Assembly (NCBI RefSeq): GCF_036880985.1
Contig: NZ_JBAJNO010000009.1
Location: forward strand, 2,170,001-2,234,000
Direction: 5' to 3'
Source of the DNA: Limibacter armeniacum
GTDB taxonomy: Bacteria > Bacteroidota > Bacteroidia > Cytophagales > Flammeovirgaceae
DNA length: 64,000 bases
The position numbers and the translations under genes were made by a program. The first letter of the stretch is position 1, and each line of letters starts with the position of its first letter. The notes below the pieces were generated by a model that saw only the letters and a list, made by a program, of their open reading frames with translations, was not told the origin of the DNA and searched no databases. Positions 1 to 7,398 of this stretch are shown piece by piece.

Positions 1-766
1 CTGAAGTAAAACCACCTGAAGCACCACCTAGTGCTTTACCCAGTGTACCTGTGATAATGTCAATGCGTCCCATACAGTCACGGTATTCATGTACACCACG
101 TCCTGTTTTACCCATAAAACCTGTAGAGTGACACTCATCAGTCATTACCAATGCGCCATACTTTTCGCACAGATCACAAATCTTATCCAATTGGGCAATT
201 GTACCGTCCATTGAGAATACACCATCTGTCACTACGATGATATTTTGAGCACCTTTCTCTTTCGCTTCCTTAAGTTGTACTTCAAGGTCTTCCATGTCAT
301 TGTGCTTATAACGGAAACGCATTGCCTTACAAAGGCGCACTCCGTCAATAATGGAAGCATGGTTCAGCTGATCAGAGATGATGGCATCTTCAGGGCCAAG
401 CAAAGGCTCGAATACACCACCGTTGGCATCAAATGCCGCAGCATAAAGAATGGTGTCTTCTGTTCCCAAAAATGCTGAAATCTTATCCTCTAACTCTTTA
501 TGAATATCCTGTGTACCACAAATGAAACGCACAGAAGACATTCCGAAACCATGAGAGTCAATTGCCTTTTTAGCCGCTTCAGTCACTTTCGGATGAGAAG
601 ACAGACCCAAGTAGTTATTGGCACAGAAGTTCAGTACTTCTTCACCTTTGTCTGTTTTGATTACAGCACCCTGTGGCGTTGTAATGATACGCTCGCTTTT
701 GTAAAGACCAGCTTCCTTAATATCTGCCAGCTCTTTTTGTAGCTTAGGTTGAAGATTATCAAACAT
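1..766 (-). CDS. kbl: Glycine C-acetyltransferase (2-amino-3-ketobutyrate CoA ligase), 3' end cut by window
   Basis: PLP enzyme of threonine breakdown: 2-amino-3-oxobutyrate plus CoA gives glycine plus acetyl-CoA, in the cytoplasm. I translated 255 codons from the ATG at 766. The protein follows E. coli Kbl closely, with FCANNYLGL, the SVRFICGTQ stretch, LNHASIIDG and GTLGKALGG. The Schiff-base lysine in GKALGG falls at residue 244, the same number as in E. coli. Family members are about 397 residues, so roughly 140 C-terminal residues lie outside the window. No tdh is visible. The truncation is only the window edge. A related alpha-oxoamine synthase is possible but less likely given the match. 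Confidence 0.93.
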   Translation of the reverse strand, partial: MFDNLQPKLQKELADIKEAGLYKSERIITTPQGAVIKTDKGEEVLNFCANNYLGLSSHPKVTEAAKKAIDSHGFGMSSVRFICGTQDIHKELEDKISAFLGTEDTILYAAAFDANGGVFEPLLGPEDAIISDQLNHASIIDGVRLCKAMRFRYKHNDMEDLEVQLKEAKEKGAQNIIVVTDGVFSMDGTIAQLDKICDLCEKYGALVMTDECHSTGFMGKTGRGVHEYRDCMGRIDIITGTLGKALGGASGGFTS

Positions 767-808
767 GGTGTTGCTTATTTTATTATTACCAAAATGTAAT
801 TTGTGAAA

Positions 809-816
809 CAAAAGTA
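809..816 (-). promoter_or_regulatory. Candidate -7 box for kbl
   Basis: Read on the minus strand this is TACTTTTG, matching the Bacteroidota -7 consensus TAnnTTTG, 43 bases before the kbl ATG. No TTG is visible at the expected -33 distance, so support is partial. Confidence 0.35.
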
Positions 817-889
817 GAAAGTCTAATCAATAAAATGTAACGATCTGAGAAGAATTGACAGAATGTGAGTTAGGAATCAAAAGGCATAA

Positions 890-920
890 AAAAACTCACA
901 GTTTTTGAGTGCTGTGAGTT
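890..920 (-). terminator. Rho-independent terminator after the repeat protein gene
   Basis: Inverted repeat AACTCACAG / CTGTGAGTT with a 10-base loop, followed on the minus strand by a run of seven T. It lies ten bases after the stop of the repeat protein and separates it from kbl. Confidence 0.85.
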
Positions 921-929
921 ATATAAAAA

Positions 930-1961
930 CTAATCTTGTTTTGGTTTCTTAAATACTGGCCGTACTCTCTTCGGTTTATCCACTGATGCCTCTTTTGACG
1001 AAGGCGTAGACTCTTCTGTTACCGATGGCTTTTTAAATACCGGACGGACTTTCTTTGGTTTGTCCTCTGACGCCTCTTCTGACGAAGGCGTAGACTCTTC
1101 TGTTACCGATGGCTTTTTAAATACCGGACGGACTTTCTTTGGTTTGTCCTCTGACGCCTCTTCTGATGATGACGTAGACTCCTCTGTTACAGATGGCTTT
1201 TTAAATACCGGACGGACTTTCTTTGGTTTATCCACTGATGCCTCTTCTGACGAAGACGTAGACTCTTCTGTTACAGATGGCTTTTTAAATACCGGACGGA
1301 CTTTCTTTGGTTTGTCCTCTGACGCCTCTTCTGAGGAAGGCGTAGACTCTTCTGTTACAGATGGCTTTTTAAATACCGGACGGACTTTCTTTGGTTTATC
1401 CTCTGATGCCTCTTCTGAGGAAGATGTAGATTCCTCTGCTACAGATGGTTTCTTAAATACCGGACGGGCCTTTTTGAGTTTTGCAGCTGTTGCTTCAGAT
1501 TTATCTTCCTCTTCAATAACTGGCTTTTTAAAGACAGGTCTTGCTACTTTTTTAGGCTGTTCTACATTTTCTTGACCCGAAGTCGTTTCAGGTTTTTTAA
1601 ATGAAGGACGCACTTTTGGTTTTACTACTGATGAAGTACCATTGGTGTTTTCTTCAGGTACTTCCTGTACTGGTTTTACCGCTGCAGGACGCTTTATAGC
1701 TGGTTTTGAAGCTGTCGTTTCTGCTTTCTTCACCGCTGCTGGACGAACTGCCTTTTTAGTAGCTGTTGTCTTTGCAGTCACTTCCTCAGCAAGAAGGTAC
1801 TGTCTTCTCTTTCCATTGATCAGGTAAAGTTTCTGAGCTGTAAAGCTTTTCGGGTGCATTTGCATAAAATGGTCACACCACTCCTGCCAGCAAAGCGGTT
1901 CTGCTTTTCTAAATGCTTCCGAATCTATCTTCTTGCTTACTAGATATGCTTCAAATTCCAT
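930..1961 (-). CDS. Low-complexity repeat protein with six 28-residue repeats
   Basis: 343 residues, no recognised enzyme domain. Residues 1-60 form an ordinary-looking, probably folded N-terminal part rich in aromatic residues. From about 62 the chain turns into Lys/Pro/Ala/Ser/Glu-rich sequence. Residues 173-340 are six near-identical 28-residue units, each an acidic Ser/Glu half (TEESTPSSEEASEDKP type) followed by a basic RPVFKKP core. The core motif RPxFKKP occurs nine times in all. There is no signal peptide or membrane segment, so it should be cytoplasmic and largely disordered. It follows the ClC gene by 30 bases on the same strand, so the two are probably co-transcribed. Function unknown; alternating basic and acidic blocks suggest binding to a polyanion or a protein partner, but this is inference. 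Confidence 0.8.
   Translation of the reverse strand: MEFEAYLVSKKIDSEAFRKAEPLCWQEWCDHFMQMHPKSFTAQKLYLINGKRRQYLLAEEVTAKTTATKKAVRPAAVKKAETTASKPAIKRPAAVKPVQEVPEENTNGTSSVVKPKVRPSFKKPETTSGQENVEQPKKVARPVFKKPVIEEEDKSEATAAKLKKARPVFKKPSVAEESTSSSEEASEDKPKKVRPVFKKPSVTEESTPSSEEASEDKPKKVRPVFKKPSVTEESTSSSEEASVDKPKKVRPVFKKPSVTEESTSSSEEASEDKPKKVRPVFKKPSVTEESTPSSEEASEDKPKKVRPVFKKPSVTEESTPSSKEASVDKPKRVRPVFKKPKQD
942..1445 (-). repeat. Six in-frame 84-bp tandem repeats
   Basis: Exactly 504 bp, six units of 84 bp, encoding residues 173-340 of the repeat protein. Units differ by a few substitutions (P/S, E/V, E/K, T/A), most giving conservative changes. The near identity at DNA level points to recent expansion by slippage or recombination. 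Confidence 0.92.
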
Positions 1962-1991
1962 ATTCTCTGACCTTTCCTGTTCAATATCTCC

Positions 1992-3788
1992 CTATGAGTT
2001 GATCCAGTCTTTTTGCAGCCTGATCAATTGCTTACGGTAAACCCCAAATATACGAGACTTCGACACAATGCCTACATATTTACCTTCAGCATCCACTACA
2101 GGAAGGTTCCATGCATCCGTTTGCTCGAACTTCATCATGACATCCCGCATACGTTCACCATAATAAACAAGTTCAGCTGGTTCTTGTTTCAAGCTTGCTA
2201 TTTTCACTTCCTGATGCTTCTCCACATCAAACATTACAGCTCTTACATCATCCAAGGTAACCAGACCTTTCAGCTTTCCTTCTGCATCCACTACCGGAAA
2301 TATATTTCTTTTGCTTCGGCTGATTGCCTCTACCAAATCTTCTAAAACGCCTTCGTGTGGAACGGTCACCAAATCCGTTTCAATTAGCTTATTGATATTC
2401 AAACGCTCCAACACTTTTGTATCTTCATCTGCCTCATGGACATATTCTCCTCTTTCTTTCAAAGCCCTGATATGTGGCGAATCTGGTTCAAAGAATGTCA
2501 CCGTTACATAAGAGATGGCTGCTACAAGCATTAGTGGAACAAAAAGTGTGTATCCTCCAGTGATTTCTGCAATCAAGAATATAGCTGTAAGAGGTGCATA
2601 CTGAATACCACACATTACGCCGCTCATACCTACCAAAGTAAAATTCACTTCTGATACATCCGCAAACCCTGCCAAATTAATAAACCTTCCTGTTGCAAAT
2701 CCTGCTAAACCACCCAATACCATGGAAGGGGCGAAAGTACCACCACTACCTCCTGAAGACAGGGTAACAGATGTGGCAATAATTTTCATGATAATCAGGA
2801 TTACAATATAGAGCAGAAATAACCAGCCATCTTGCAGTAAACCTCCAAAGATATGGCTGCGGCTTAGCAGTTCTGTACTTCTCCCGTGAAGGATATTTTC
2901 AATTGAGATATAACCTTCACCATATACAGGTGGTGTCAGGAAAATCAGTACAGAAAGGAACATACCTCCCAAAATAGCTATTACATATGGGTTTTGGTTG
3001 CGCTTGCTTACAAAGTGCTCCGCCCAATGCAGCATACGGTTAAAATATAGCGCTGTCACACCACATACTATTCCTAGAATAACATAGAAAGGAAGGTGCT
3101 CTGCCTTAATTGCATCTACAATATTAAAAGTGAATAGGATCTCATCTCCTACTGTGAGTTTAGAGATAATAGTGGCAGAAACACACGCGATCAATAAGGG
3201 GATAAAGTTAGATACTGATACTCCTGTCAGGATTACTTCAATGGCAAAGATAAGACCTGCAATCGGCGCATTAAAAATAGCGGCAATTGCTCCACCAACA
3301 CCGCATCCTAAAAGCAATGTCCTGCTTTTATAATCCAGCCTTAGCGCCTCTCCAATATTGGAACCAATGGCACCACCCGTCAATACAATCGGAGACTCCA
3401 ATCCTACCGAACCACCAAAACCAACTGTAATAACACTGGTAATCCAACGGGAGTACATTTTCCCTTGTGCTACTATACTTTGTTTTCTGGAAATCGAGTA
3501 AAGTATATCTGAAATGGCGTGGCCTACACTGGTTTCTTTGTAAAGCACCTTTGCCAATAATACTGTCAGGAGAAGACCTATTACTGGATAGAGCAGTTGA
3601 AAATAATTTTCATCATACCTTGCCGAAGTCATTTCATGATGTACAAAATGTACCGTCATCTTTAGAAGGACAGCAGCTAAACCAGCCACAATTCCCACCA
3701 AACTGCTTGCTATCAAAATAAAGGTACGCTCAGAAAGGCGTTTCCTTCTCCATTCAAATATTTGGTCAAGTACTGATGGCTTGCTCAT
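1992..3788 (-). CDS. ClC-family chloride channel/transporter with C-terminal CBS pair
   Basis: 598-residue integral membrane protein moving chloride across the inner membrane. The ClC core has GLESP with the gating glutamate at residue 131, FNAPIAGLIFAIEV, the GSGGTFAPS filter segment and GGYTLFVPL with the central tyrosine. After the membrane part, residues about 465-590 form two CBS modules, usually adenine-nucleotide-binding regulatory domains. At the position of the E. coli ClcA proton glutamate (E203) this protein has Val185, as in animal ClC channels, which raises the possibility of a channel rather than a 2Cl/H antiporter. It is first in a likely operon with the downstream repeat protein gene. 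The start ATG at 3788 is supported by the family-like N terminus. Confidence 0.92.
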   Translation of the reverse strand: MSKPSVLDQIFEWRRKRLSERTFILIASSLVGIVAGLAAVLLKMTVHFVHHEMTSARYDENYFQLLYPVIGLLLTVLLAKVLYKETSVGHAISDILYSISRKQSIVAQGKMYSRWITSVITVGFGGSVGLESPIVLTGGAIGSNIGEALRLDYKSRTLLLGCGVGGAIAAIFNAPIAGLIFAIEVILTGVSVSNFIPLLIACVSATIISKLTVGDEILFTFNIVDAIKAEHLPFYVILGIVCGVTALYFNRMLHWAEHFVSKRNQNPYVIAILGGMFLSVLIFLTPPVYGEGYISIENILHGRSTELLSRSHIFGGLLQDGWLFLLYIVILIIMKIIATSVTLSSGGSGGTFAPSMVLGGLAGFATGRFINLAGFADVSEVNFTLVGMSGVMCGIQYAPLTAIFLIAEITGGYTLFVPLMLVAAISYVTVTFFEPDSPHIRALKERGEYVHEADEDTKVLERLNINKLIETDLVTVPHEGVLEDLVEAISRSKRNIFPVVDAEGKLKGLVTLDDVRAVMFDVEKHQEVKIASLKQEPAELVYYGERMRDVMMKFEQTDAWNLPVVDAEGKYVGIVSKSRIFGVYRKQLIRLQKDWINS

Positions 3789-3875
3789 AAATTCCAGTAA
3801 ACAATAGGTAATTTAGACCCTAAAACATGTAAAGAATTGGGTATTAACTCATTCCTTCCAGAGAAAAATACTCCG

Positions 3876-3883
3876 CAAAAGTA
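3876..3883 (-). promoter_or_regulatory. Candidate -7 box for the ClC gene
   Basis: TACTTTTG on the minus strand, 88 bases before the ATG and just downstream of the terminator that closes the preceding unit. No clear TTG at the -33 distance. Confidence 0.4.
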
Positions 3884-3903
3884 CAATTTAGGTAATAAAA
3901 AAG

Positions 3904-3936
3904 AAAAAGAGACCACAGTTGCTATGGTCTCTTTTT
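3904..3936 (-). terminator. Terminator after the first SGNH lipoprotein gene
   Basis: Perfect 12-bp stem (AAAAAGAGACCA / TGGTCTCTTTTT) with a 9-base loop and T-run on both strands, between the SGNH lipoprotein gene and the ClC promoter region. Confidence 0.9.
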
Positions 3937-4003
3937 CTTTTTTGTAATTGTCTTATTTAGAGATGGGTTTCATGAATGACCTACCCTCCTAGTAGCTAAC
4001 ACT

Positions 4004-5731
4004 TTAAGGAAACTCAACACCTCTATATTGAGATAAGCTGACTACAGGAATTCTTGTACCATATTCCTTATTGATTGCCTTAATGGTTTCATTAGCGATA
4101 AAGGCATAACCTCTTGGAGTCAAGTGTGTACCATCCAAAGAAAATGCACCTCCAGAGATAAAGGTAGCACTCAATGTAACACCATCCTCAGAGATAGGCA
4201 TCTCTGCTGCTTCTGCCAAAACACTTGCAACATCTACCAATACCAGATTATCATTGGCTATAGTCAGATCAATAATAATCTGGTTAAAGGCTCTTGACCT
4301 ATTTCTGACTAATAATACTTCCTGCGTATCCAAAAAGTCTTCATCATCGGGTAAAAGAGATAATATCATTTCTGGTGTGATTCCCCCTGTTCCTGCACCA
4401 GCTATTGCTTCTTGCAATTGCTGAAGTTTTCCAGAAGCTGTCAGTAATACTAACTCACTACTAATCATACTCCGAAAACCTGTCGGACTTTCTTCATCCA
4501 ACACAATTAATGGATTTGCTCCTGCAACAAACTCTGGTACCGCCCCCGGCACAAGCTGATTTGCCTGTTCGATAAAAAGGGCCGTCTGCTGATCTATTTG
4601 CTCTTGAAATGCTACTGAGGTTACTGTTTGATCCAATGCTGCATTAGCACTTGGATAGAGTACTGCAAATGGGCTATTTTCTGGAGCAACAGGTGAGTCT
4701 GGATTGTCTAGGTATGCCTGTGTATACTCTGCCTGAAAAGCAGGAGCATTTTCAGGGGCAAGCACTTCGGCATCTACAAAACCTTGTACAATCTGTGGAA
4801 TAACTACGGTAGCTACTGCTTGTTGTTCCACACCTCCCCTTACAACTCCACCAATCAATAAATTGACACGATCAGCAGTAGCCTGATCCAATACCAAGCT
4901 ATTCCAAGGTATAGTTGTAAAAAAAGGAATGGTCGTTACATCTGGTATAGTATATAAAGCTCCATATGTTTCCCCATCACTTATTAATCGCTCTACTAAC
5001 CCCTCATATAGTATTTGGAAGGTCGTCACTGATGTCAACCCATTCAAGCCTGCCTGTTCTGGTATGCCCTCTTCTCCAAACACCCCACCTGATGTTGCAT
5101 AGCCCAACACATCATTGTTACCTAACCAAAGGGTGAAAAATGTAGGGTCCTGCTCTACTACCAAGTCCTGATAAGTTTTCAATGGGCTTTCTTCTGGAAG
5201 AATCCTAAAGTAAAATGGATTACCCAATTCAACTGAAGCACCTAATCCTGGAATAACGCTTTCTACCAACCGGAGTCCAGGCACACCAAAGTTATCGATC
5301 TCTTCAATATTATCAACCTTGCTATAAGGTGTAGTACTAGGTGGGGCAATCTGAATATTGGGAGCTCCATTGACAAAACTTTGAATAAATCTTCTACCTT
5401 GAAGATTATCACCTGTACCTCCATTGGCTCCACCTCCATCTGGCATCAAAGGCTGGTCAAAGTCTTCCAGTCCAACCTCCATCAGTTGCTCAGCTACAAT
5501 CGAAGGAAAACTTTGTTGCTGTGCCTCCAGATAAAGTGCGGCATCTGAGTACCCTGCCGTCAAAGAATTCCCAATGGCGATATAATTCGAAAAGTCCAAT
5601 GTAACCGGTGTGCCATTTGGCAGAGTTCCATTATTGGTTGGGGTTAATACGTCTATATCAGTCTCACAGGCAAACAATGTCATTATACCTAACAACCACC
5701 CCTTACTACTGAATTTGAAATACTTTTTCAT
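4004..5731 (-). CDS. SGNH/GDSL-hydrolase lipoprotein, cassette copy 1
   Basis: 575-residue exported lipoprotein, probably an esterase or lipase. The N-terminal signal ends in a lipobox LFAC with Cys22 as lipid anchor. SGNH block I is IAIGNSLTAGY with the nucleophile Ser56, block III is WLGNNDVLGY, and the C-terminal catalytic pair is in DGTHLTPRGY. The 575 residues are long for the fold; the extra length sits between blocks III and V. I prefer the ATG at 5731, giving MKKYFKF, over an in-frame GTG three codons upstream at 5740. The FadL-like gene ends 21 bases upstream on the same strand, so both are probably on one mRNA. Substrate unknown; the partner channel suggests a lipid or other hydrophobic ester. 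The same gene pair recurs immediately upstream. Confidence 0.85.
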   Translation of the reverse strand: MKKYFKFSSKGWLLGIMTLFACETDIDVLTPTNNGTLPNGTPVTLDFSNYIAIGNSLTAGYSDAALYLEAQQQSFPSIVAEQLMEVGLEDFDQPLMPDGGGANGGTGDNLQGRRFIQSFVNGAPNIQIAPPSTTPYSKVDNIEEIDNFGVPGLRLVESVIPGLGASVELGNPFYFRILPEESPLKTYQDLVVEQDPTFFTLWLGNNDVLGYATSGGVFGEEGIPEQAGLNGLTSVTTFQILYEGLVERLISDGETYGALYTIPDVTTIPFFTTIPWNSLVLDQATADRVNLLIGGVVRGGVEQQAVATVVIPQIVQGFVDAEVLAPENAPAFQAEYTQAYLDNPDSPVAPENSPFAVLYPSANAALDQTVTSVAFQEQIDQQTALFIEQANQLVPGAVPEFVAGANPLIVLDEESPTGFRSMISSELVLLTASGKLQQLQEAIAGAGTGGITPEMILSLLPDDEDFLDTQEVLLVRNRSRAFNQIIIDLTIANDNLVLVDVASVLAEAAEMPISEDGVTLSATFISGGAFSLDGTHLTPRGYAFIANETIKAINKEYGTRIPVVSLSQYRGVEFP

Positions 5732-5752
5732 ATTAAACACGATAGTCGATGG

Positions 5753-7081
5753 TTAGAAAGAATAGTGAACAGCAATACTTGGTATATGGGCACGGGACTT
5801 ATAAGTACCGTTGATTCCACTTGTCTCTACACCTGCCGGTACTGTATTGTGACGTTCTTCCTTATTGATAAATAAATAGGCTAAATCTACTCCTATATGC
5901 TCATTGAAATTAAATGTCACCCCTGCTGTCAATCCTAAAGCATTCGCATCTGGTGTTTCAGGTGTTATATAACCATCTCTTACTGGAGATAAGTCATAAT
6001 AAAAACCAGCTCTTGCTGTAAACCTATCTTGTATCACCTCATACTCACCACCAAAATTGAAAATCCATGAGTCTTCATAATTCCTACGGGCTACACTTTC
6101 AAAAGATCCCTGTACAGGCTGAGTAAAATCAAACTTCAATTCTTTGTAGGCACTCCAGTTGATATACTGGACATCAAAAGCCAATGTCAATCTATCTGTT
6201 GGATAAACTCCCATACCAAACCCTACCACTGTAGGCAAAGGCAGGGTTGCATCAAATTGAGTTCCACTAAAGAAGGTTTGTGAGGGATCGCTTGGGTTAT
6301 AAGTATCAGGGTTATAATTATTCGAAACAAGTCCATCAGGCGCCACAAATGTAACATCCCCTTTCTTAACAGAAAGGTCTATACCATGTCTATAAGTAAG
6401 GCCGAAACTGATTAGATCAGAAGCCTTCACAAAAGCCCCTACAGAAAAACTTACACCTAGATCTGCATTGCCATCTAGTTCAACCATGCTATCAACTGGA
6501 CCATCAACTGGTAAAGCCCTTTGCAAATTGACGCTTCCAAAAATAAAGTCAACTCCCGCTCCTATTGATAAGCGATCGGTGACTTGCCAGCTAACAGTCG
6601 GTCGGACAAAGATTGACTGAAGTTCTATTTGCTCCAGTGCAAACTGACCATACCAGCCATCTTCCCAATCCACTGTACTACCAAAAGGTGTAAAAGCACC
6701 TAACCCAAATGTCAATTTTGAAAATATCCCTGAGTCACGGTCAGGCCTGTAAACACCATACGCAAAAAACGGTGTTCCTACAGGATTGTCAGTTCGAAAC
6801 TTTGCATTACTGTAAATTCCATTGGCAGGGTCAGAAGGAGCTAGAAAAACTGAGCCGCCTAAAATAGGACTGATACCGATCATAATTTGACTGCTTCCCA
6901 AATAGGACATCCCTCCGGGGTTAAAAAATACTGCTGTTGCATCAGGCCAAAGCCCAATTCCAACATTTCCCATTCCTATTTGTCTAGTGCCTTGAAGGTT
7001 AACTTGATAACCGTTGGCCATTAAAAGATGCACTGACCAAAAAAAAGTCAGCAATACCATTAATAAAGGTTTGATTTTCAT
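5753..7081 (-). CDS. FadL/TodX/OmpP1-family outer-membrane channel, cassette copy 1
   Basis: 442 residues, predicted 14-strand outer-membrane beta barrel for hydrophobic compounds such as long-chain fatty acids. The signal peptide probably ends at about LMA before NGYQV, and the mature N terminus carries the family hallmark NGYQVxLQGxRQxGMGNVG followed by NPGGMS. The C terminus ends in Phe (VHYSF), typical of BAM substrates. Asp/Gly-rich extracellular loops and alternating hydrophobic strands are evident. It precedes the SGNH lipoprotein gene by 21 bases and is closely similar to the channel at 9701. The terminator at 7333-7375 isolates this unit from the upstream one, so it should have its own promoter, which I could not identify. 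Confidence 0.9.
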   Translation of the reverse strand: MKIKPLLMVLLTFFWSVHLLMANGYQVNLQGTRQIGMGNVGIGLWPDATAVFFNPGGMSYLGSSQIMIGISPILGGSVFLAPSDPANGIYSNAKFRTDNPVGTPFFAYGVYRPDRDSGIFSKLTFGLGAFTPFGSTVDWEDGWYGQFALEQIELQSIFVRPTVSWQVTDRLSIGAGVDFIFGSVNLQRALPVDGPVDSMVELDGNADLGVSFSVGAFVKASDLISFGLTYRHGIDLSVKKGDVTFVAPDGLVSNNYNPDTYNPSDPSQTFFSGTQFDATLPLPTVVGFGMGVYPTDRLTLAFDVQYINWSAYKELKFDFTQPVQGSFESVARRNYEDSWIFNFGGEYEVIQDRFTARAGFYYDLSPVRDGYITPETPDANALGLTAGVTFNFNEHIGVDLAYLFINKEERHNTVPAGVETSGINGTYKSRAHIPSIAVHYSF

Positions 7082-7332
7082 AAAGTAGTTAGTATTTCAG
7101 TGTGTTCAACTGGTTCTAAGTGGAGTCTACTAAGACTCGGGGAAAGGAAAATTCTTTGAGGCTATAAGTAATATATATGTTGAAATAAAGGGTTTTAAGT
7201 TAGTTTAAGGTCACATTATTATACGCAATATTTTCTATAGACTGAACAATTAAGTACACAAGTCAAATTATTCTTGATTACTTACCAATAGAACCGTTTT
7301 TCTTAACATATTCTTGGCCACTAAAAAAACAG

Positions 7333-7375
7333 AAAAAGCCGCAAACAGTACAACATATACTGTTTGCGGCTTTTT
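7333..7375 (-). terminator. Strong terminator between the two FadL-SGNH cassettes
   Basis: Perfect 18-bp stem containing GCCGCAAACAGTA and its complement, 7-base loop, T-runs on both strands. It lies 24 bases after the second SGNH gene stop. The rest of the 7082-7398 gap shows no gene. Confidence 0.93.
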
Positions 7376-7398
7376 AAATATGATTTGCTACCCCTTGA

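Noticed and set aside
245-742. Two short plus-strand frames at 245-478 and 500-742
   Set aside because: Both are antisense to kbl, whose translation matches E. coli Kbl throughout.
942-1445. Regular repeats that could suggest a CRISPR array
   Set aside because: Units are contiguous without variable spacers and keep a reading frame, so they are coding tandem repeats.
1060-1575. Plus-strand repeat frame opposite the 28-residue-repeat gene
   Set aside because: Opened only because the 84-bp repeats are open in several frames; the minus frame has the ordinary N-terminal domain, operon position and terminator.
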